This document shows, in pieces, positions 1-9,360 of a stretch of DNA of 64,000 nucleotides (position 1 is its first letter; each line of letters starts with the position of its first letter). Origin of the DNA: Bog-473 sp963777485 (GTDB taxonomy: Bacteria > Actinomycetota > Acidimicrobiia > Acidimicrobiales > RAAP-2); NCBI GenBank assembly GCA_963777485.1, contig CAVZQP010000002.1, forward strand, positions 372,001-436,000, read 5' to 3'. The position numbers and the translations under genes are program-made. Below the pieces are notes generated by a model. The model had not been told where the DNA came from, did no database searches, and saw only the letters and a program-made list of their open reading frames with translations.

Positions 1-275
1 GACCTGATTCCTGCCGAACCGCAGGCTCTGGGCCGGGACGCCACCGAGCGCGACCCAACGACGTACTCATGCTTCGGTCGCGTAACGAGGGCGGGCACGT
101 TTGGGATAGGGGTCCCGACCCGGACCGACGTGGTCGATCGCGGTCACTCAATCCGAAGCCGTGCCGACTTGCTCGGTTGGCATGAGGAGCTGCTGCGGGG
201 TTGACGCCGGACTGTCGATCATGCATCGTCGGACTCAGGGGTATAGAACTATCCATCTCCAGATCGGAGGGCAAC

Positions 276-2684
276 GTGAGTGACGTCGATCGCAGTCGTT
301 TGCCGATCCGCAGACCCACCTTCTCGGGAAGAGTCAGCCGGACACTTGACGGATCGCGACCGGATTGGAACCTGATCAGTCATCCGACACCACCTAAAGG
401 TGCTCCGAACGTGTTACTGGTGCTCATCGACGACGCTGGGTTCGGTAACCCGAGCACGTTCGGCGGCCCGATCCAAACGCCGAATTACACCCGCATGGCG
501 GAGGGCGGCCTTCGCTATCACCGTTTCCACGTCACCGCCCTCTGCTCACCGACGCGCGCCTCGTTGCTGACCGGGCGCAACAACCACTCGGTCGGTTTCG
601 GCTCCATCGGGGAGTTCACGGGTGGTTTCCCGGGTTACTCGGCGACTCTTCCTCGAGACTGCGCGCCCCTGCCGAGGATTCTCCGGGACAACGGCTACAG
701 CACCGGAATCTTCGGCAAGTGGCACCTCACCCCCGACAGCCAACAAGGACCCGCCGGACCGTTCGACCGGTGGCCCAACGGTTGGGGCTTCGACTACTTC
801 TACGGCTTCCTCGGGGGAGGCTCGAGCCAGTGGGATCCCTGCTTGGCCGAGAACCAGAAGATCATCGGCACGCCCGAAGGATTCTACGACGAGGACAACC
901 CCTTCTACTTCCCCGACGCCATGGCGGATCGGACCATCGAATGGCTCCACGCGATCCGGGCCCAAGACAACAAGAAGCCCTTCTTCGCGTACTTCTCGAC
1001 CGGCTGTAGCCATGCGCCGCACCACGTCTACAAGACGTGGGCCGACAAGTACAAGGGTAAGTTCGATCAGGGTTGGGACAAGGTGCGCGAGGAGACGTTC
1101 GCCCGCCAGAAGGAGCTCGGGGTGATCCCCGCCGACACCGAACTCACCCCCCGCGACAAAGCGTTCCCGGCATGGGATGAAGTTGCCGAAAACCTGAAGG
1201 CCTTCTACGTACGCCAGATGGAGGTCTATGCCGGATACTCCGAGAATGCCGACCACAACGTCGGTCGGGTGATCGACGCCATCGACGAGCTCGGCGAGCT
1301 CGATGACACGCTGGTCGTCTGGATCTGGGGCGACAACGGGGCCAGCATGGAAGGAACGATCACCGGCTCGTTCAACGAGCTCACGATGCAAAACGGCATC
1401 CCGCTCACCGACGAAATCCAGCTACAACTCTCCGAACTCTACGGCGGGCTCGATCAGTGGGGGGCCGCCATCATGGACCCCCACTACTCGGCTGCTTGGG
1501 CGTGGGCCGGGGCCACACCCTTCCAATGGGGCAAGCAGGTGGGCTCCCACCTGGGCGGGACCCGCGACCCTCTTGTCGTGCACTGGCCCGCTCGCATCAA
1601 GGATGCCGGGGCGTTGCGCACACAGTTCGCCCACGTCATCGACGTCGCTCCCACCATTCTCGACGTCGCCGGCATTCCGGCGCCGGACTCAGTTGACGGG
1701 ATCGAACAGGAGCCCATGCACGGCACGCCGTTCACCCCGTCGTTCATCGACGGCGCGGCTCCCGAGCACCGTACCCAGCAGTATTTCGAGACCGTCGGCA
1801 ACCGGGGAATGTACAAGGACGGTTGGTGGCTCGCCATGAAGACCGAGCGCATCCCGTGGGATCTCACCACTGCGGCCCTTGCTCCGTACGCGCCGGGTGT
1901 CTGGGACCCCGACGCGGGTCCGGCGGAGCTCTACTACTTGCCCAACGACTTCTCGCAGGCGAAGGACCTCGCAGCTGAGCACCCAGACAAGGTGCAAGAG
2001 CTCAAGGAACTGTTTTGGGAGGAGGCTGAGCGCTACAAGGTTTTGCCTCTACTCGGAGCGCTCTCGACGTTCTTCGGCATGGTGCCTCCTATCCCCGAGA
2101 AAACCACCTTCGAGTTCCGTGGCGATGTCCAGAACGTCATGCCCGGCATGATCCCGAGGGTCTACAACCGTTCGTACACGATCAGCGCTGATCTCGTCGT
2201 GCCCGAAGGGGGCGCCGAAGGCGTCATCGTGGCCGAGGCCGATCACCTCGGTGGCTTCACCCTCTACGTTGAGGACGGCAAGCTCAGACACACCTATTCG
2301 ATGATGGGCGTCTTCGTCTACAAGCAAGTGGCCGACGAGGATCTGCCCAATGGAGAAGTGACCGTGCGAATGGAGTTCGCTGCCGACGAGGCGAAGCCGG
2401 CCACTGGCGGCGACGTGACCCTCTTCGCCAACGGTCGACACATTGGCAAGGGGCGGATGGATTTCACCGTGCCCGTCCGGTTCTCCGGATACGCCGGCAT
2501 GGACATCGGGCGCGACAACGGTGGCGTCGTGGACCGCGACTACGAAGACAAGAAGCCATTCGCGTTCACAGGGACGGTGAAGAAGGTGGTGTTCGACATC
2601 ACACCGCACCTCACCGACCAGGACGAGCTCGATGTGCACACGGCCGAGCAACATGGTCAGGCGGCGCACGCCTTGTCGGAATGA
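276..2684 (+). CDS. Arylsulfatase (type I, formylglycine-dependent)
   Basis: Predicted sulfatase hydrolysing sulfate esters. The N-terminal alkaline-phosphatase-like core has the metal-binding DD pair (residues 52-53 in VLLVLIDDAGFG) and the formylglycine signature C-S-P-T-R with the modified cysteine at residue 90, followed by ASLLTGR. The conserved GKWHL stretch follows. At 802 aa it matches the long arylsulfatase subfamily that carries an extra C-terminal beta domain. I chose GTG 276 because CGGAGG lies 5 nt upstream; an in-frame upstream start at 201 has no ribosome site and adds 25 unconserved residues. No signal peptide is visible, so the enzyme may be cytoplasmic, and no maturase is seen nearby. 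Transcribed alone. Confidence 0.93.
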   Translation: MSDVDRSRLPIRRPTFSGRVSRTLDGSRPDWNLISHPTPPKGAPNVLLVLIDDAGFGNPSTFGGPIQTPNYTRMAEGGLRYHRFHVTALCSPTRASLLTGRNNHSVGFGSIGEFTGGFPGYSATLPRDCAPLPRILRDNGYSTGIFGKWHLTPDSQQGPAGPFDRWPNGWGFDYFYGFLGGGSSQWDPCLAENQKIIGTPEGFYDEDNPFYFPDAMADRTIEWLHAIRAQDNKKPFFAYFSTGCSHAPHHVYKTWADKYKGKFDQGWDKVREETFARQKELGVIPADTELTPRDKAFPAWDEVAENLKAFYVRQMEVYAGYSENADHNVGRVIDAIDELGELDDTLVVWIWGDNGASMEGTITGSFNELTMQNGIPLTDEIQLQLSELYGGLDQWGAAIMDPHYSAAWAWAGATPFQWGKQVGSHLGGTRDPLVVHWPARIKDAGALRTQFAHVIDVAPTILDVAGIPAPDSVDGIEQEPMHGTPFTPSFIDGAAPEHRTQQYFETVGNRGMYKDGWWLAMKTERIPWDLTTAALAPYAPGVWDPDAGPAELYYLPNDFSQAKDLAAEHPDKVQELKELFWEEAERYKVLPLLGALSTFFGMVPPIPEKTTFEFRGDVQNVMPGMIPRVYNRSYTISADLVVPEGGAEGVIVAEADHLGGFTLYVEDGKLRHTYSMMGVFVYKQVADEDLPNGEVTVRMEFAADEAKPATGGDVTLFANGRHIGKGRMDFTVPVRFSGYAGMDIGRDNGGVVDRDYEDKKPFAFTGTVKKVVFDITPHLTDQDELDVHTAEQHGQAAHALSE

Positions 2685-2953
2685 AGCGCTCAGTCGTCGA
2701 GATACCGCGATCGCCTACGAGGATCGTCCGTCGCTGATTGGATGTAGCGCGATCGCTCGGGCCGGCGTACCGATCCGGAGGCGGAACGGCGAGCTGCCCT
2801 GGCCATTCAGTGGCAGAGCGTGACGGCTGGGCGACGCCGCCGCATACATGGTTAGAGGATCGGTGCGACTGCGAAGGGAACTGTGTCAGCGCCGCGGGAT
2901 CGTGAGCCCGGTCAGCCTTGCCTAGCGGGTGATGAAGGCTACGCTCGCCGCGA

Positions 2954-4351
2954 GTGAGTGACGTCGCTGCTTTGCCGCCAGATCCCGCTGCGCTGATCCT
3001 CACAAAGAACTACCGCGTCCTCCTCGTGCTGGCGGCGCTGATTGGTGTGCTGGTCTCGTTGGCGTCGTGGGGTTTTCTCGAGCTCGTCACGCACATCCAG
3101 CGCTGGGTCTACGACGACCTCCCTTCTGGCCTCGGGTTCAAAGGCGTCCCGGCCTGGTGGCCGGTGCCGGTGCTCGCCGTAGCTGGGCCGGTCGTGGCCT
3201 TCGCAATCACACGTTTGCCCGGAAATGGCGGCCACCTCCCGGCTGAGGGTCTCAAAGCCGGGCCACCGACCGAGCCCATCGAGTTGCCCGGTCTTCTCCT
3301 GGCGGCTCTGGCGTCCATCGGCCTCGGCCTCGTGATCGGGCCCGAGGCGCCACTCATCGCCTTGGCCACGGGTTTGGCCATTCTGGCCGTCCGGCTGGCC
3401 CGCAAAGACGCACCCGATCAAGTCCTGGCCGTGCTTGCTGCGGCAGGAGCATTCGCCGCCGTCTCGTCGCTGTTCGGATCGCCCATCGTCGCCGCGGTCA
3501 TCATCATCGAGGCCACGGGATTGGGCGGGCCGACCCTTCCGGTGATCTTGCTCCCCGGCCTGATCGCCGCCGGAATCGGTTCCCTCGTGTTCATCGGCAT
3601 GGGCTCGTTGACCGGTCTCAGTTCGAGCGCCTACGCGGTCGCCCCCTTGTCCCTGCCGCATTACCACGAGCCGAATTTGGCCGCCTTCGGTTGGACCCTC
3701 CTCCTCGCCGTGGTTGTGGCGGTGGCCGTGGTGCTGATCGTCAGGATCGGGCGATGGACCGCGGCGATCGCCTCGAGGAGGCCGTTCATCGCCATTACGG
3801 CCGCCGCCCTGCTGGTCGCGGGACTGGCCATCGCGTTCGCGGAGATCACGGGGCAGCCCAATACCCTCGTACTCTTCTCTGGCCAGGACACCATGGGGCC
3901 TCTCGTCGCCTCTGCATCGGCAGTCAGTCTCGGAACGCTCGGCTACCTGGTCGTCTTCAAGGGAGTGGCCTGGGGCCTATCCCTGGGGAGCGGGCGGGGC
4001 GGACCGACCTTTCCCGCCATGTTCCTCGGCATTGCCGCCGGCCTCCTCGCCGCCCACCTGCCCGGCTACGCCGAGACGCCCGCGGTGGCGGCGCTCATGG
4101 GCGCGGCGACGGTCTCGGTTTTAAGACTGCCGTTGGCCTCGGTGATGATCGCGCTGATCGTCTCGCAGGCCGGTCTGTCCGTTGCGCCGCTGATCATCGT
4201 CGCGGTGGCCGTGGCCTATATCGCTGCCGGGTCGGTGGATGCGAAGTTCGTTGCGGCAGCGGGCACCGCAGTCCACGCACCCGCAGATGGGGACAACGGG
4301 ATCGACGCGCAATCGGCGTCGGCGGTCGCTGCCGTCGAACCACCGAGGTGA
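2954..4351 (+). CDS. ClC-family chloride channel/transporter
   Basis: Polytopic membrane protein of 465 aa with about ten hydrophobic segments. The three ClC signature regions are present in divergent form: GNGGHLPAEG for the first selectivity loop, GPEAPL for the second (keeping the gating-type Glu of the usual GREGP), and GRGGPTFPAMFLG for the third. There are no CBS domains after the membrane part, only a short Ala-rich tail. The family moves Cl-, often in exchange for H+. The start is GTG with a weak ribosome site. It lies upstream of another membrane protein and a K+ channel, so 3-6 kb is rich in ion-transport functions. Substrate and coupling cannot be read from sequence. Confidence 0.88.
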   Translation: MSDVAALPPDPAALILTKNYRVLLVLAALIGVLVSLASWGFLELVTHIQRWVYDDLPSGLGFKGVPAWWPVPVLAVAGPVVAFAITRLPGNGGHLPAEGLKAGPPTEPIELPGLLLAALASIGLGLVIGPEAPLIALATGLAILAVRLARKDAPDQVLAVLAAAGAFAAVSSLFGSPIVAAVIIIEATGLGGPTLPVILLPGLIAAGIGSLVFIGMGSLTGLSSSAYAVAPLSLPHYHEPNLAAFGWTLLLAVVVAVAVVLIVRIGRWTAAIASRRPFIAITAAALLVAGLAIAFAEITGQPNTLVLFSGQDTMGPLVASASAVSLGTLGYLVVFKGVAWGLSLGSGRGGPTFPAMFLGIAAGLLAAHLPGYAETPAVAALMGAATVSVLRLPLASVMIALIVSQAGLSVAPLIIVAVAVAYIAAGSVDAKFVAAAGTAVHAPADGDNGIDAQSASAVAAVEPPR

Positions 4352-4635
4352 ACCGCCACGGGCCGCCCCCTTCACACCACAGGCGTGCCCGTCGTAGTCC
4401 CAGGCGACGGGCGGATCTCTCGTTCGGACCCGTGGGCCCGCTCGACGACCCTGTTACGCGCACGTCTTTGTTGCGTTCGTCTCAGATGCGCACCAGTCAG
4501 CCAGCATTAGGAGCGGACACGTTCTCGGTCCTCGAGCTGCGCGAAGCGACGGTGTACTCACCGACGCCTGAGGGCTACGGTGCAGCATCTCCGATATCCC
4601 GGAGTACCACGCCAGTAACAAGGCGGTGTTGAGCC

Positions 4636-5454
4636 ATGCTCGAGGCAGATGAACTTCGGCTACCGGCCAGCCCAACGGAGGCGGTTCGCCAGCAGGTCGC
4701 CTTCGCGCTCCAGGCGCCCTACGAGATCCCGGTATCGGTCGCTGTAAACGGCGCCCTGATGAGTTCGGCCTGGTTTTTCCTCCCGACCGAATGGCGGGAC
4801 AAGCTGTTCACGCTGCACGGCACCCTGGCCTTCGCACTGGTCCTGGCGACGTGGATGTACTCGGATGTGCCCTCGACCAATGTGCTCGGGCCCGACGCCA
4901 GACGAGTTCTCGCCGCCATGGACGATCCGCGGATGGTTCGCAGACTTCTTTACGCCAAGAACGTGGTCCTATGGCTGATGATCACGCCGCTCTGCGCGGT
5001 CGTATCCCTTGTCAATGGGCTGATCAATCATTCGCTGCTCTCCACGCTGTACACGGTCGTGGCGATCGGAGTGCTGCCGTTTGGCTTCCTGGCGATCTCG
5101 GCTTGGGTCGGCATTTTGTTTCCCTACCATCCGATGCCGCTGCGCTATCGCTGGGAGCACCGTCGCCCCCGGCGCCGAATGCTGGTGCGCTGGGCGACCC
5201 TTGCGGTCACCCCTTACGTTCTGGTTCCGCTGTTGGCCGCCCTGATGTTGGTGCCTTCGCTCCTCTTATGGGGCTTCACTGCACCACACGGCCTCACCGA
5301 AAAGCTGCCGGATCACGACCTCGGGTTGGGCGTCGCCGTGGCCTGTGTGATCGCCCTCGTCTGCTCGTATGGCGGTCACCGTTTGGGTGGAGTGATGGTT
5401 CAGAAGAGACGGGAGAAGTTGGCGGCGTTCTTGTCCGACCCCGTTCGTGGATAG
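4636..5454 (+). CDS. Conserved polytopic membrane protein, paralogue of 19939-20767
   Basis: 272 aa with about six hydrophobic segments and a basic C-terminus. I do not recognise a named family. Landmarks are an N-terminal amphipathic stretch (VRQQVAFALQAPYEIP), LHGTLAFALVLATW, DDPRMVRRLLYAKNVVLW, and a conserved cytoplasmic loop FPYHPMPLRYRWEHRR. The same landmarks recur in order in the frame-broken copy at 19939-20767, so this is the intact version of a duplicated gene. It is followed 57 nt later by a K+ channel, possibly co-transcribed. AAGGCGG lies about 9 nt before ATG 4636. Function unknown; a membrane transport or stress role is only suggested by neighbours. Confidence 0.8.
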   Translation: MLEADELRLPASPTEAVRQQVAFALQAPYEIPVSVAVNGALMSSAWFFLPTEWRDKLFTLHGTLAFALVLATWMYSDVPSTNVLGPDARRVLAAMDDPRMVRRLLYAKNVVLWLMITPLCAVVSLVNGLINHSLLSTLYTVVAIGVLPFGFLAISAWVGILFPYHPMPLRYRWEHRRPRRRMLVRWATLAVTPYVLVPLLAALMLVPSLLLWGFTAPHGLTEKLPDHDLGLGVAVACVIALVCSYGGHRLGGVMVQKRREKLAAFLSDPVRG

Positions 5455-5511
5455 GCGTGGTCTTGGTTCCGTGCGAGCCTTCGCGATCGACGTCGAAAAG
5501 TCGGTGACGAG

Positions 5512-6051
5512 GTGACAGTGCCTGGCGACTCCCTAGGAGACTTCGAGCGCTCTCATCTGGTGAAGGCGGGCTTTCGGTCCTTGGTCGGCGTCGTTGTGCT
5601 CGTGACCCTGTACTACACGTTCCCGATCGAGCACCGGCCACATCAATCCGTTGCGCTCCGACTCGGTGCGGCCCTGATCCTGTTCTCGATAGTCCTTGCT
5701 ATCGAAGTCAGTCAGATCGCAAAGCACAGCCAGCCGATGCTCCGAGCGAGCGTGGCCCTGACGACCCTTATTCCCCTGTTCCTCGTCTCGTTCGCTTGGA
5801 TCTACCTCACGATGTCACGCTCGAGCCCGGCCTCCTTTGGAGGAACGCTCGATCGGACTGGTGCCCTGTACTTCACGATCACGACCTTCTCAACCGTGGG
5901 CTTTGGTGACATCACGCCGAAGACGGATCCCGCTCGGATCGTTGTCATGGTGCAGATGCTCACGGACCTCGTCGTCCTGGCTGTTGTAGTTCGTCTGATC
6001 TTTGGAGCGGCAACTCGCGGGGCTGCGCGTCTCCGCACGCAGGACGGCTAG
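5512..6051 (+). CDS. Two-pore-domain-like K+ channel (ion channel family)
   Basis: 179 aa. Two hydrophobic segments precede a final membrane segment, a pore helix and the selectivity filter TVGFGD, then a last transmembrane helix and a short basic tail with no RCK domain. This is the pore architecture of small bacterial K+ channels (Ion_trans_2). It is clearly paralogous to the channel at 9659-10216, sharing S-F-G-G-x-L-x-R-T and TVGFGDIT and the helix after the filter. GTG 5512 opens the frame; GTG 5518 with CGAGG about 5 nt upstream is an equally good start, giving a protein two residues shorter. The gene ends near 6051, just left of the tRNA-Phe-related repeats. Confidence 0.9.
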   Translation: MTVPGDSLGDFERSHLVKAGFRSLVGVVVLVTLYYTFPIEHRPHQSVALRLGAALILFSIVLAIEVSQIAKHSQPMLRASVALTTLIPLFLVSFAWIYLTMSRSSPASFGGTLDRTGALYFTITTFSTVGFGDITPKTDPARIVVMVQMLTDLVVLAVVVRLIFGAATRGAARLRTQDG

Positions 6052-6291
6052 CGCCGAGCGTTGAACTCGGCGGCGTTGAAGAACGAACGTCTTTTCGATG
6101 CTGATGGTGTCTGCACCCATCGGCCTGGGCCGGCCCGCCGATCCCGTTCTTGATGTCTCCCGCCAGATCAAGGGACGCTCGGGTACCGGGGTCCTCGCTC
6201 GACCATTGGCCATCGGTGACTGGCACGAAGGAGTTGAAAAGAGCCGACGAGGAACGCGTTCTACCGCCATTAGAACTCGTTCCGATTCCGC

Positions 6292-6311
6292 GTGGGCACG
6301 CTGTGGGCACG
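6292..6311 (+). repeat. 20-bp dispersed repeat, copy 1 of 4
   Basis: GTGGGCACGCTGTGGGCACG, itself a tandem of GTGGGCACG. It lies 154 bp left of the tRNA-Phe fragment at 6446. The other exact copies are at 6615, 9534 and 24225, each 154-173 bp from a tRNA-Phe 3' sequence. Confidence 0.85.
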
Positions 6312-6445
6312 GGCACGGGATCCATAAGACGAAGGCGTGCACAGAACGGGCCAGCTGAACGTCACCTCACGCCTTTACGACGAGCGGTCCCTGGTGGCGG
6401 AACTGGGCCCTTTTTGCGCGCGGGTCCAGGTCATGGCATCGCAAG

Positions 6446-6487
6446 TGGTCGGGACCGGCGTCGATCCGGTGACCTCACGCTCTTCAG
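6446..6487 (-). repeat. tRNA-Phe 3' fragment (att-like), copy at 6.4 kb
   Basis: 42 nt matching the last 42 nt of the intact tRNA-Phe (anticodon loop, variable loop, T arm, 3' acceptor strand, discriminator) with two mismatches inside the tRNA part. The match continues about 20 bp beyond the 3' end with two further changes (CCAGGTCATGGCATCGC against CCAGGCCATGGCCTCGC). The 5' half of the tRNA is absent, so it cannot be a functional tRNA. This is the usual footprint left at the far end of an element integrated into a tRNA gene. Confidence 0.8.
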
Positions 6488-6614
6488 TTCGGAACGCAGG
6501 AAAAATAGCCGACGGCGTCGTAGCAGCCGCATCAGGAATAGGCCGAGCCGACCTTACGATTTCGCCCTACGTCGAACTTCGATAGCGCGGTACTTCGCCC
6601 TGTTTCGCATTCGT

Positions 6615-6634
6615 GTGGGCACGCTGTGGGCACG
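6615..6634 (+). repeat. 20-bp dispersed repeat, copy 2 of 4
   Basis: Exact copy of GTGGGCACGCTGTGGGCACG, 169 bp right of the tRNA-Phe fragment start at 6446. It continues as AAACTTGAC, as does the copy at 9534, so these two copies define the same type of arm. Confidence 0.85.
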
Positions 6635-6715
6635 AAACTTGACTGATTCAAGGTATTGGGAACGGTCGATCGAGCCGGCGGCAGCACAGCCCCCAACACT
6701 TGTGTCTTGGGCCCG

Positions 6716-7345
6716 TCATCTCCACATTGGTGCGATCAGCCGCCGATAGCCACGTCCACCCACACGGCTGATGACAAACAAAACGGGTGGCGGTACCTCT
6801 TGCCGCAAGGCCGCTTTGGCGTCGGGGCCAGCACCGTCGAGTAACCATGCGAAGAAGTTCCCGGCTTGGCCCTTGTGCGCCCTGCGGACTGCCTTCTGCG
6901 CCGCTTTCATCTGGGTAGAGGACCGGTGAGCAGCCGCGATCGGTTCCATGTCTCGTTCTTCGTGGTCCAGATGCGTCAAAGTGACCCGCTTGAGTTCGCT
7001 GACCGTGGCATGAGCATTTGAGGCGTTCTCCTGGCTTGGCTCGGCGTGAAAAGCCTTCATGGATGCGTCTGCCGCATCCAGCGCGCTCATCATCTGAGCA
7101 TGTTCATTATGGAGTTCTTTACTCAACGAACCGCTGGCGCCGAGTTCGCGGAGTGCGGGCCAAAAGATGGTCTCCTCATCCTGGTGGTGGTGGTGGAGTT
7201 GGCTCGACAGATTGTTCCATGCACGTTCCAGCTCCCACTCGGGCCTGTAACCCAGTGAGAACGCGCCGAGGGCATTGTCGAAGCGAGCAAGGTCGCGACG
7301 GAAAGCTGAGTGAATGACACCATTCATTGTCTTGTGCTCGGTCAT
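6716..7345 (-). CDS. Hemerythrin HHE domain protein
   Basis: 209 aa. The N-terminal ~140 residues form a hemerythrin-like helical bundle with the di-iron ligand pattern HHHHQDEE, HNEH and HLDHEERDMEPI. The C-terminal ~60 residues are basic with a short hydrophobic end (PPVLFVISRVGG). Such proteins bind O2 or iron, or act in nitric-oxide and oxidative stress. ATG 7345 is preceded by AGGAGG at 6 nt, so longer upstream frames are not used. The downstream end is close to the repeat scar at 6.6 kb. It probably forms a two-gene unit with the upstream membrane protein (62-nt gap), read from the TetR-controlled intergenic region. Confidence 0.88.
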   Translation of the reverse strand: MTEHKTMNGVIHSAFRRDLARFDNALGAFSLGYRPEWELERAWNNLSSQLHHHHQDEETIFWPALRELGASGSLSKELHNEHAQMMSALDAADASMKAFHAEPSQENASNAHATVSELKRVTLTHLDHEERDMEPIAAAHRSSTQMKAAQKAVRRAHKGQAGNFFAWLLDGAGPDAKAALRQEVPPPVLFVISRVGGRGYRRLIAPMWR

Positions 7346-7407
7346 TGCAAGTCCTCCTTCTCGATGCAGGGAAGGCGGACACTCACCACTGCCTGCGATG
7401 GGAACTC

Positions 7408-8121
7408 TCATGAGAGATCGATCTCTTCGGGTTGGTGGTGGAGGAGGGAGATACTGCAGAACACCACGAAGACGCCCCAGATGATGAAGCCCACCAACGC
7501 AAACTTCCACGAACCCCCGTTGGCGATGGCAACAGAAAAGATCGCCGCAGTGAAGAGACAGGCTGCACCAGGAAGCGCAACCACCGCGATCCAGTTCTTG
7601 ATCAGACCAGATGCCCGCGCCGCTTGCGAGAGGCCCAGCAGCGCCAGAGCGATGGCCCCTAGATCGAGTCCGAATGCAGCGGCATGGAGAGCCCACAAAG
7701 CCCGGACAACCTCTGGCGAGGAAGCAAAGTCGTGAGCCTTGGCCGCAAGGACGATCTCCGTGATGTTCACGATCGCGAATAGAGCGGCGACGAGCGCGAC
7801 AGCCAGACCGCCCACCGAAGCCCACCAAAGACGTCCGCTGTTGTGCGCTCGCATCCAAATTCCTGAGACAAAGAAGAAGATGGCGACCATGCCGAGCGGG
7901 AAGAGGCCGAGAGGGATCAAAACAGCGGCACGGTGATGCTCGAAGTAGTTAATTACCTGAGACGGGTCTGCCCCCAATGCAGGCGACGACGCCCGGAGGA
8001 GGTTCTGGATGAGCAGGGTCATGGCGAAGACGAGCCCACCTATGCCAGCCCATCGTCCAACTCCACGATCCTGGTTCCACGAGGAAACGGCGCGGCTCGG
8101 TACTGTTCGGGCGAGGCTCAT
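7408..8121 (-). CDS. Integral membrane protein, divergent from TetR
   Basis: 237 aa with about six transmembrane segments, spaced like small four- or six-helix membrane proteins of unknown function in actinobacteria. Segments include LVFAMTLLIQNLL, AVLIPLGLFPLGMVAIFFFV, VGGLAVALVAALFAIVNI and FALVGFIIWGVFVVFC. I do not recognise a specific family. ATG 8121 is preferred over 8142 because AGGAGCC lies 4-5 nt upstream. The gene is divergent from a TetR regulator across a palindrome-rich 84-bp gap, so it is the likely regulated target, together with the hemerythrin gene downstream. Confidence 0.75.
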   Translation of the reverse strand: MSLARTVPSRAVSSWNQDRGVGRWAGIGGLVFAMTLLIQNLLRASSPALGADPSQVINYFEHHRAAVLIPLGLFPLGMVAIFFFVSGIWMRAHNSGRLWWASVGGLAVALVAALFAIVNITEIVLAAKAHDFASSPEVVRALWALHAAAFGLDLGAIALALLGLSQAARASGLIKNWIAVVALPGAACLFTAAIFSVAIANGGSWKFALVGFIIWGVFVVFCSISLLHHQPEEIDLS

Positions 8122-8134
8122 GATGGCTCCTGTT

Positions 8135-8187
8135 AGAATCATATGGCGGTTAGAAGAAGTAAATACTAGTTACTAGTATATGATTCT
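8135..8187. promoter_or_regulatory. Nested palindromes, probable TetR operator
   Basis: Outer perfect inverted repeat AGAATCATAT (8135-8144) and ATATGATTCT (8178-8187). Inside it, next to the right arm, is a 17-nt near-perfect palindrome ATACTAGTTACTAGTAT (8163-8179). It is AT-rich against a GC-rich background and lies exactly between the divergent membrane-protein and TetR genes, where autoregulating TetR proteins bind. Confidence 0.7.
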
Positions 8188-8205
8188 AGTGAGAGGTGTC
8201 AAGGA

Positions 8206-8859
8206 GTGGCTGAGAGGAAGCGTCCCAATCGACGGCAAGTGGCAGCAGAGGCCACCCGCAACGAGATCCTGGCTACCGCGAGACGCCTGTTCTCGGCCCA
8301 CGGCTACGCGAATACCTCGATTCAACAAATTGCTTCTGAGTCAGGCGTCGCGATTCAAACCATCTACTCCAGCATCGGTTCGAAGGGCTCTCTGATCCTT
8401 GCCCTTAACGATCTAATTGACGAGGAGTCCGGGGTGGGTCCCCTCGCAGTCGATGCGTTGTCCGAGACGAACCCAGCCAAGTTGCTGGAGAAAGGCGTGC
8501 ACATCACCCGACAAATAAACGAACGTTGTGGCGATCTCATCCGGGTCCTGCTGTCGGCCGAGCCCTCTGAACCCGAGGTGGCGATCGCCTTGGCGGAGGG
8601 GATGCGACGGCACAAGCGGGGAATGGAGGAGTTGGCGGGGCGACTGGCATCCATGGACGCGCTCCAACCGGGCAGTGAGCCCGAACACGCTGCCGATGTT
8701 CTGTCGATGATGACGGCGCCGGCGAGCTGGAGGCAACTCACCCAAGATGCTGGCTGGAGCTTCGACGACGCAGAAGCCTGGCTGACCGAATCTCTCACCA
8801 AGCTTCTCCTGCCGGCACTGAGCCGGAAAAGAACAAGCAAGCAGTCAAGCGGGATGTAG
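8206..8859 (+). CDS. TetR/AcrR family transcriptional regulator
   Basis: 217 aa. The N-terminal helix-turn-helix is clear: TRNEILATARRLFSAHGYANTSIQQIA followed by SGVAIQTIYSSIGSKGSL (given in two pieces). The C-terminal ligand domain is unassigned. The start is GTG 8206 with GAGAGG 9 nt upstream. It is divergent from the membrane protein/hemerythrin pair, and the nested palindromes between them are its likely operator, so it probably represses both directions. The inducer cannot be predicted. It is the last gene before the second tRNA-Phe scar. Confidence 0.88.
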   Translation: MAERKRPNRRQVAAEATRNEILATARRLFSAHGYANTSIQQIASESGVAIQTIYSSIGSKGSLILALNDLIDEESGVGPLAVDALSETNPAKLLEKGVHITRQINERCGDLIRVLLSAEPSEPEVAIALAEGMRRHKRGMEELAGRLASMDALQPGSEPEHAADVLSMMTAPASWRQLTQDAGWSFDDAEAWLTESLTKLLLPALSRKRTSKQSSGM

Positions 8860-8962
8860 ACGCGCAGACGAGGCCTTCGTACATTGGCCGCACACGTCGA
8901 CAGGCGACCTCACGCTTCGGAAGCGGGCGGGCACCACCGGGCTGATGCGAAGGTCAAGGTGA

Positions 8963-9325
8963 TGTGGCACATCGGATTCTGGCGGGGTCGCACCCTTGTC
9001 ACACGCACCACGATCGAGCCCAAGACGCTTTCAGGTTCGATGGCCCTTCGGGCGGAGGTCGTCGGAGGGCCCAGACGAAACCCTGCTCGAATTGCACGAA
9101 CTGAACACACCCCTGTGATCATTTTTGAGAACCGAACAGGACGTCCTGCGCAAACGGCGAAATTCGAGCAACTTTCCGCGTATGTTTTGCGAAAGGTCCG
9201 AGGCCACACCCACGCTCGTCGCCGAGCTTGCCCCGTGCCCCTTTGGTCGTCGCCTCATCAAGGTCGGGACCGTCACACGGGGGCGACCGTGCTCAGTCTC
9301 AGGGCGCGGCCCCGCTGACATCCGA
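8963..9325 (+). repeat. Degenerate ~350-bp dispersed repeat, copy A
   Basis: Begins with TGGCACATCGGATTCTGGCG plus GGGTCGC, identical over 27 bp to the reverse complement of 53229-53255. Patchy similarity continues for about 350 bp (GGAGGGCCCA, TTTCCGCGTA, CCACACCC, CCCGCTGA-ATCC) to the end of copy B near 52911. No protein is supported in either copy. It lies just left of the tRNA-Phe fragment at 9361. Confidence 0.55.
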
Positions 9326-9360
9326 TGAGCCGGTGATGTTGCCCTGCTCAGGTCTGTCAG

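Larger units (their letters stand above)
6052..6715. other. Non-coding recombination-scar region
   Basis: No convincing gene here. The stretch holds two copies of the 20-bp repeat GTGGGCACGCTGTGGGCACG (6292 and 6615) flanking a copy of the 3' part of tRNA-Phe (6446-6487). Left of that copy the sequence resembles the DNA downstream of the intact tRNA-Phe (24.2-24.4 kb); right of it the sequence resembles the DNA after the fragment at 9361. A short tRNA-like piece (CACCTCACGC) also sits near 6365. I read it as a composite attachment-site scar. Confidence 0.6.

Noticed and set aside
6052..6715. Search for an integrase or transposase gene near the tRNA-Phe scars
   Set aside because: Neither here nor at 8.9-9.6 or 24.1-24.4 kb does any frame show tyrosine- or serine-recombinase motifs; only short frames of low quality.
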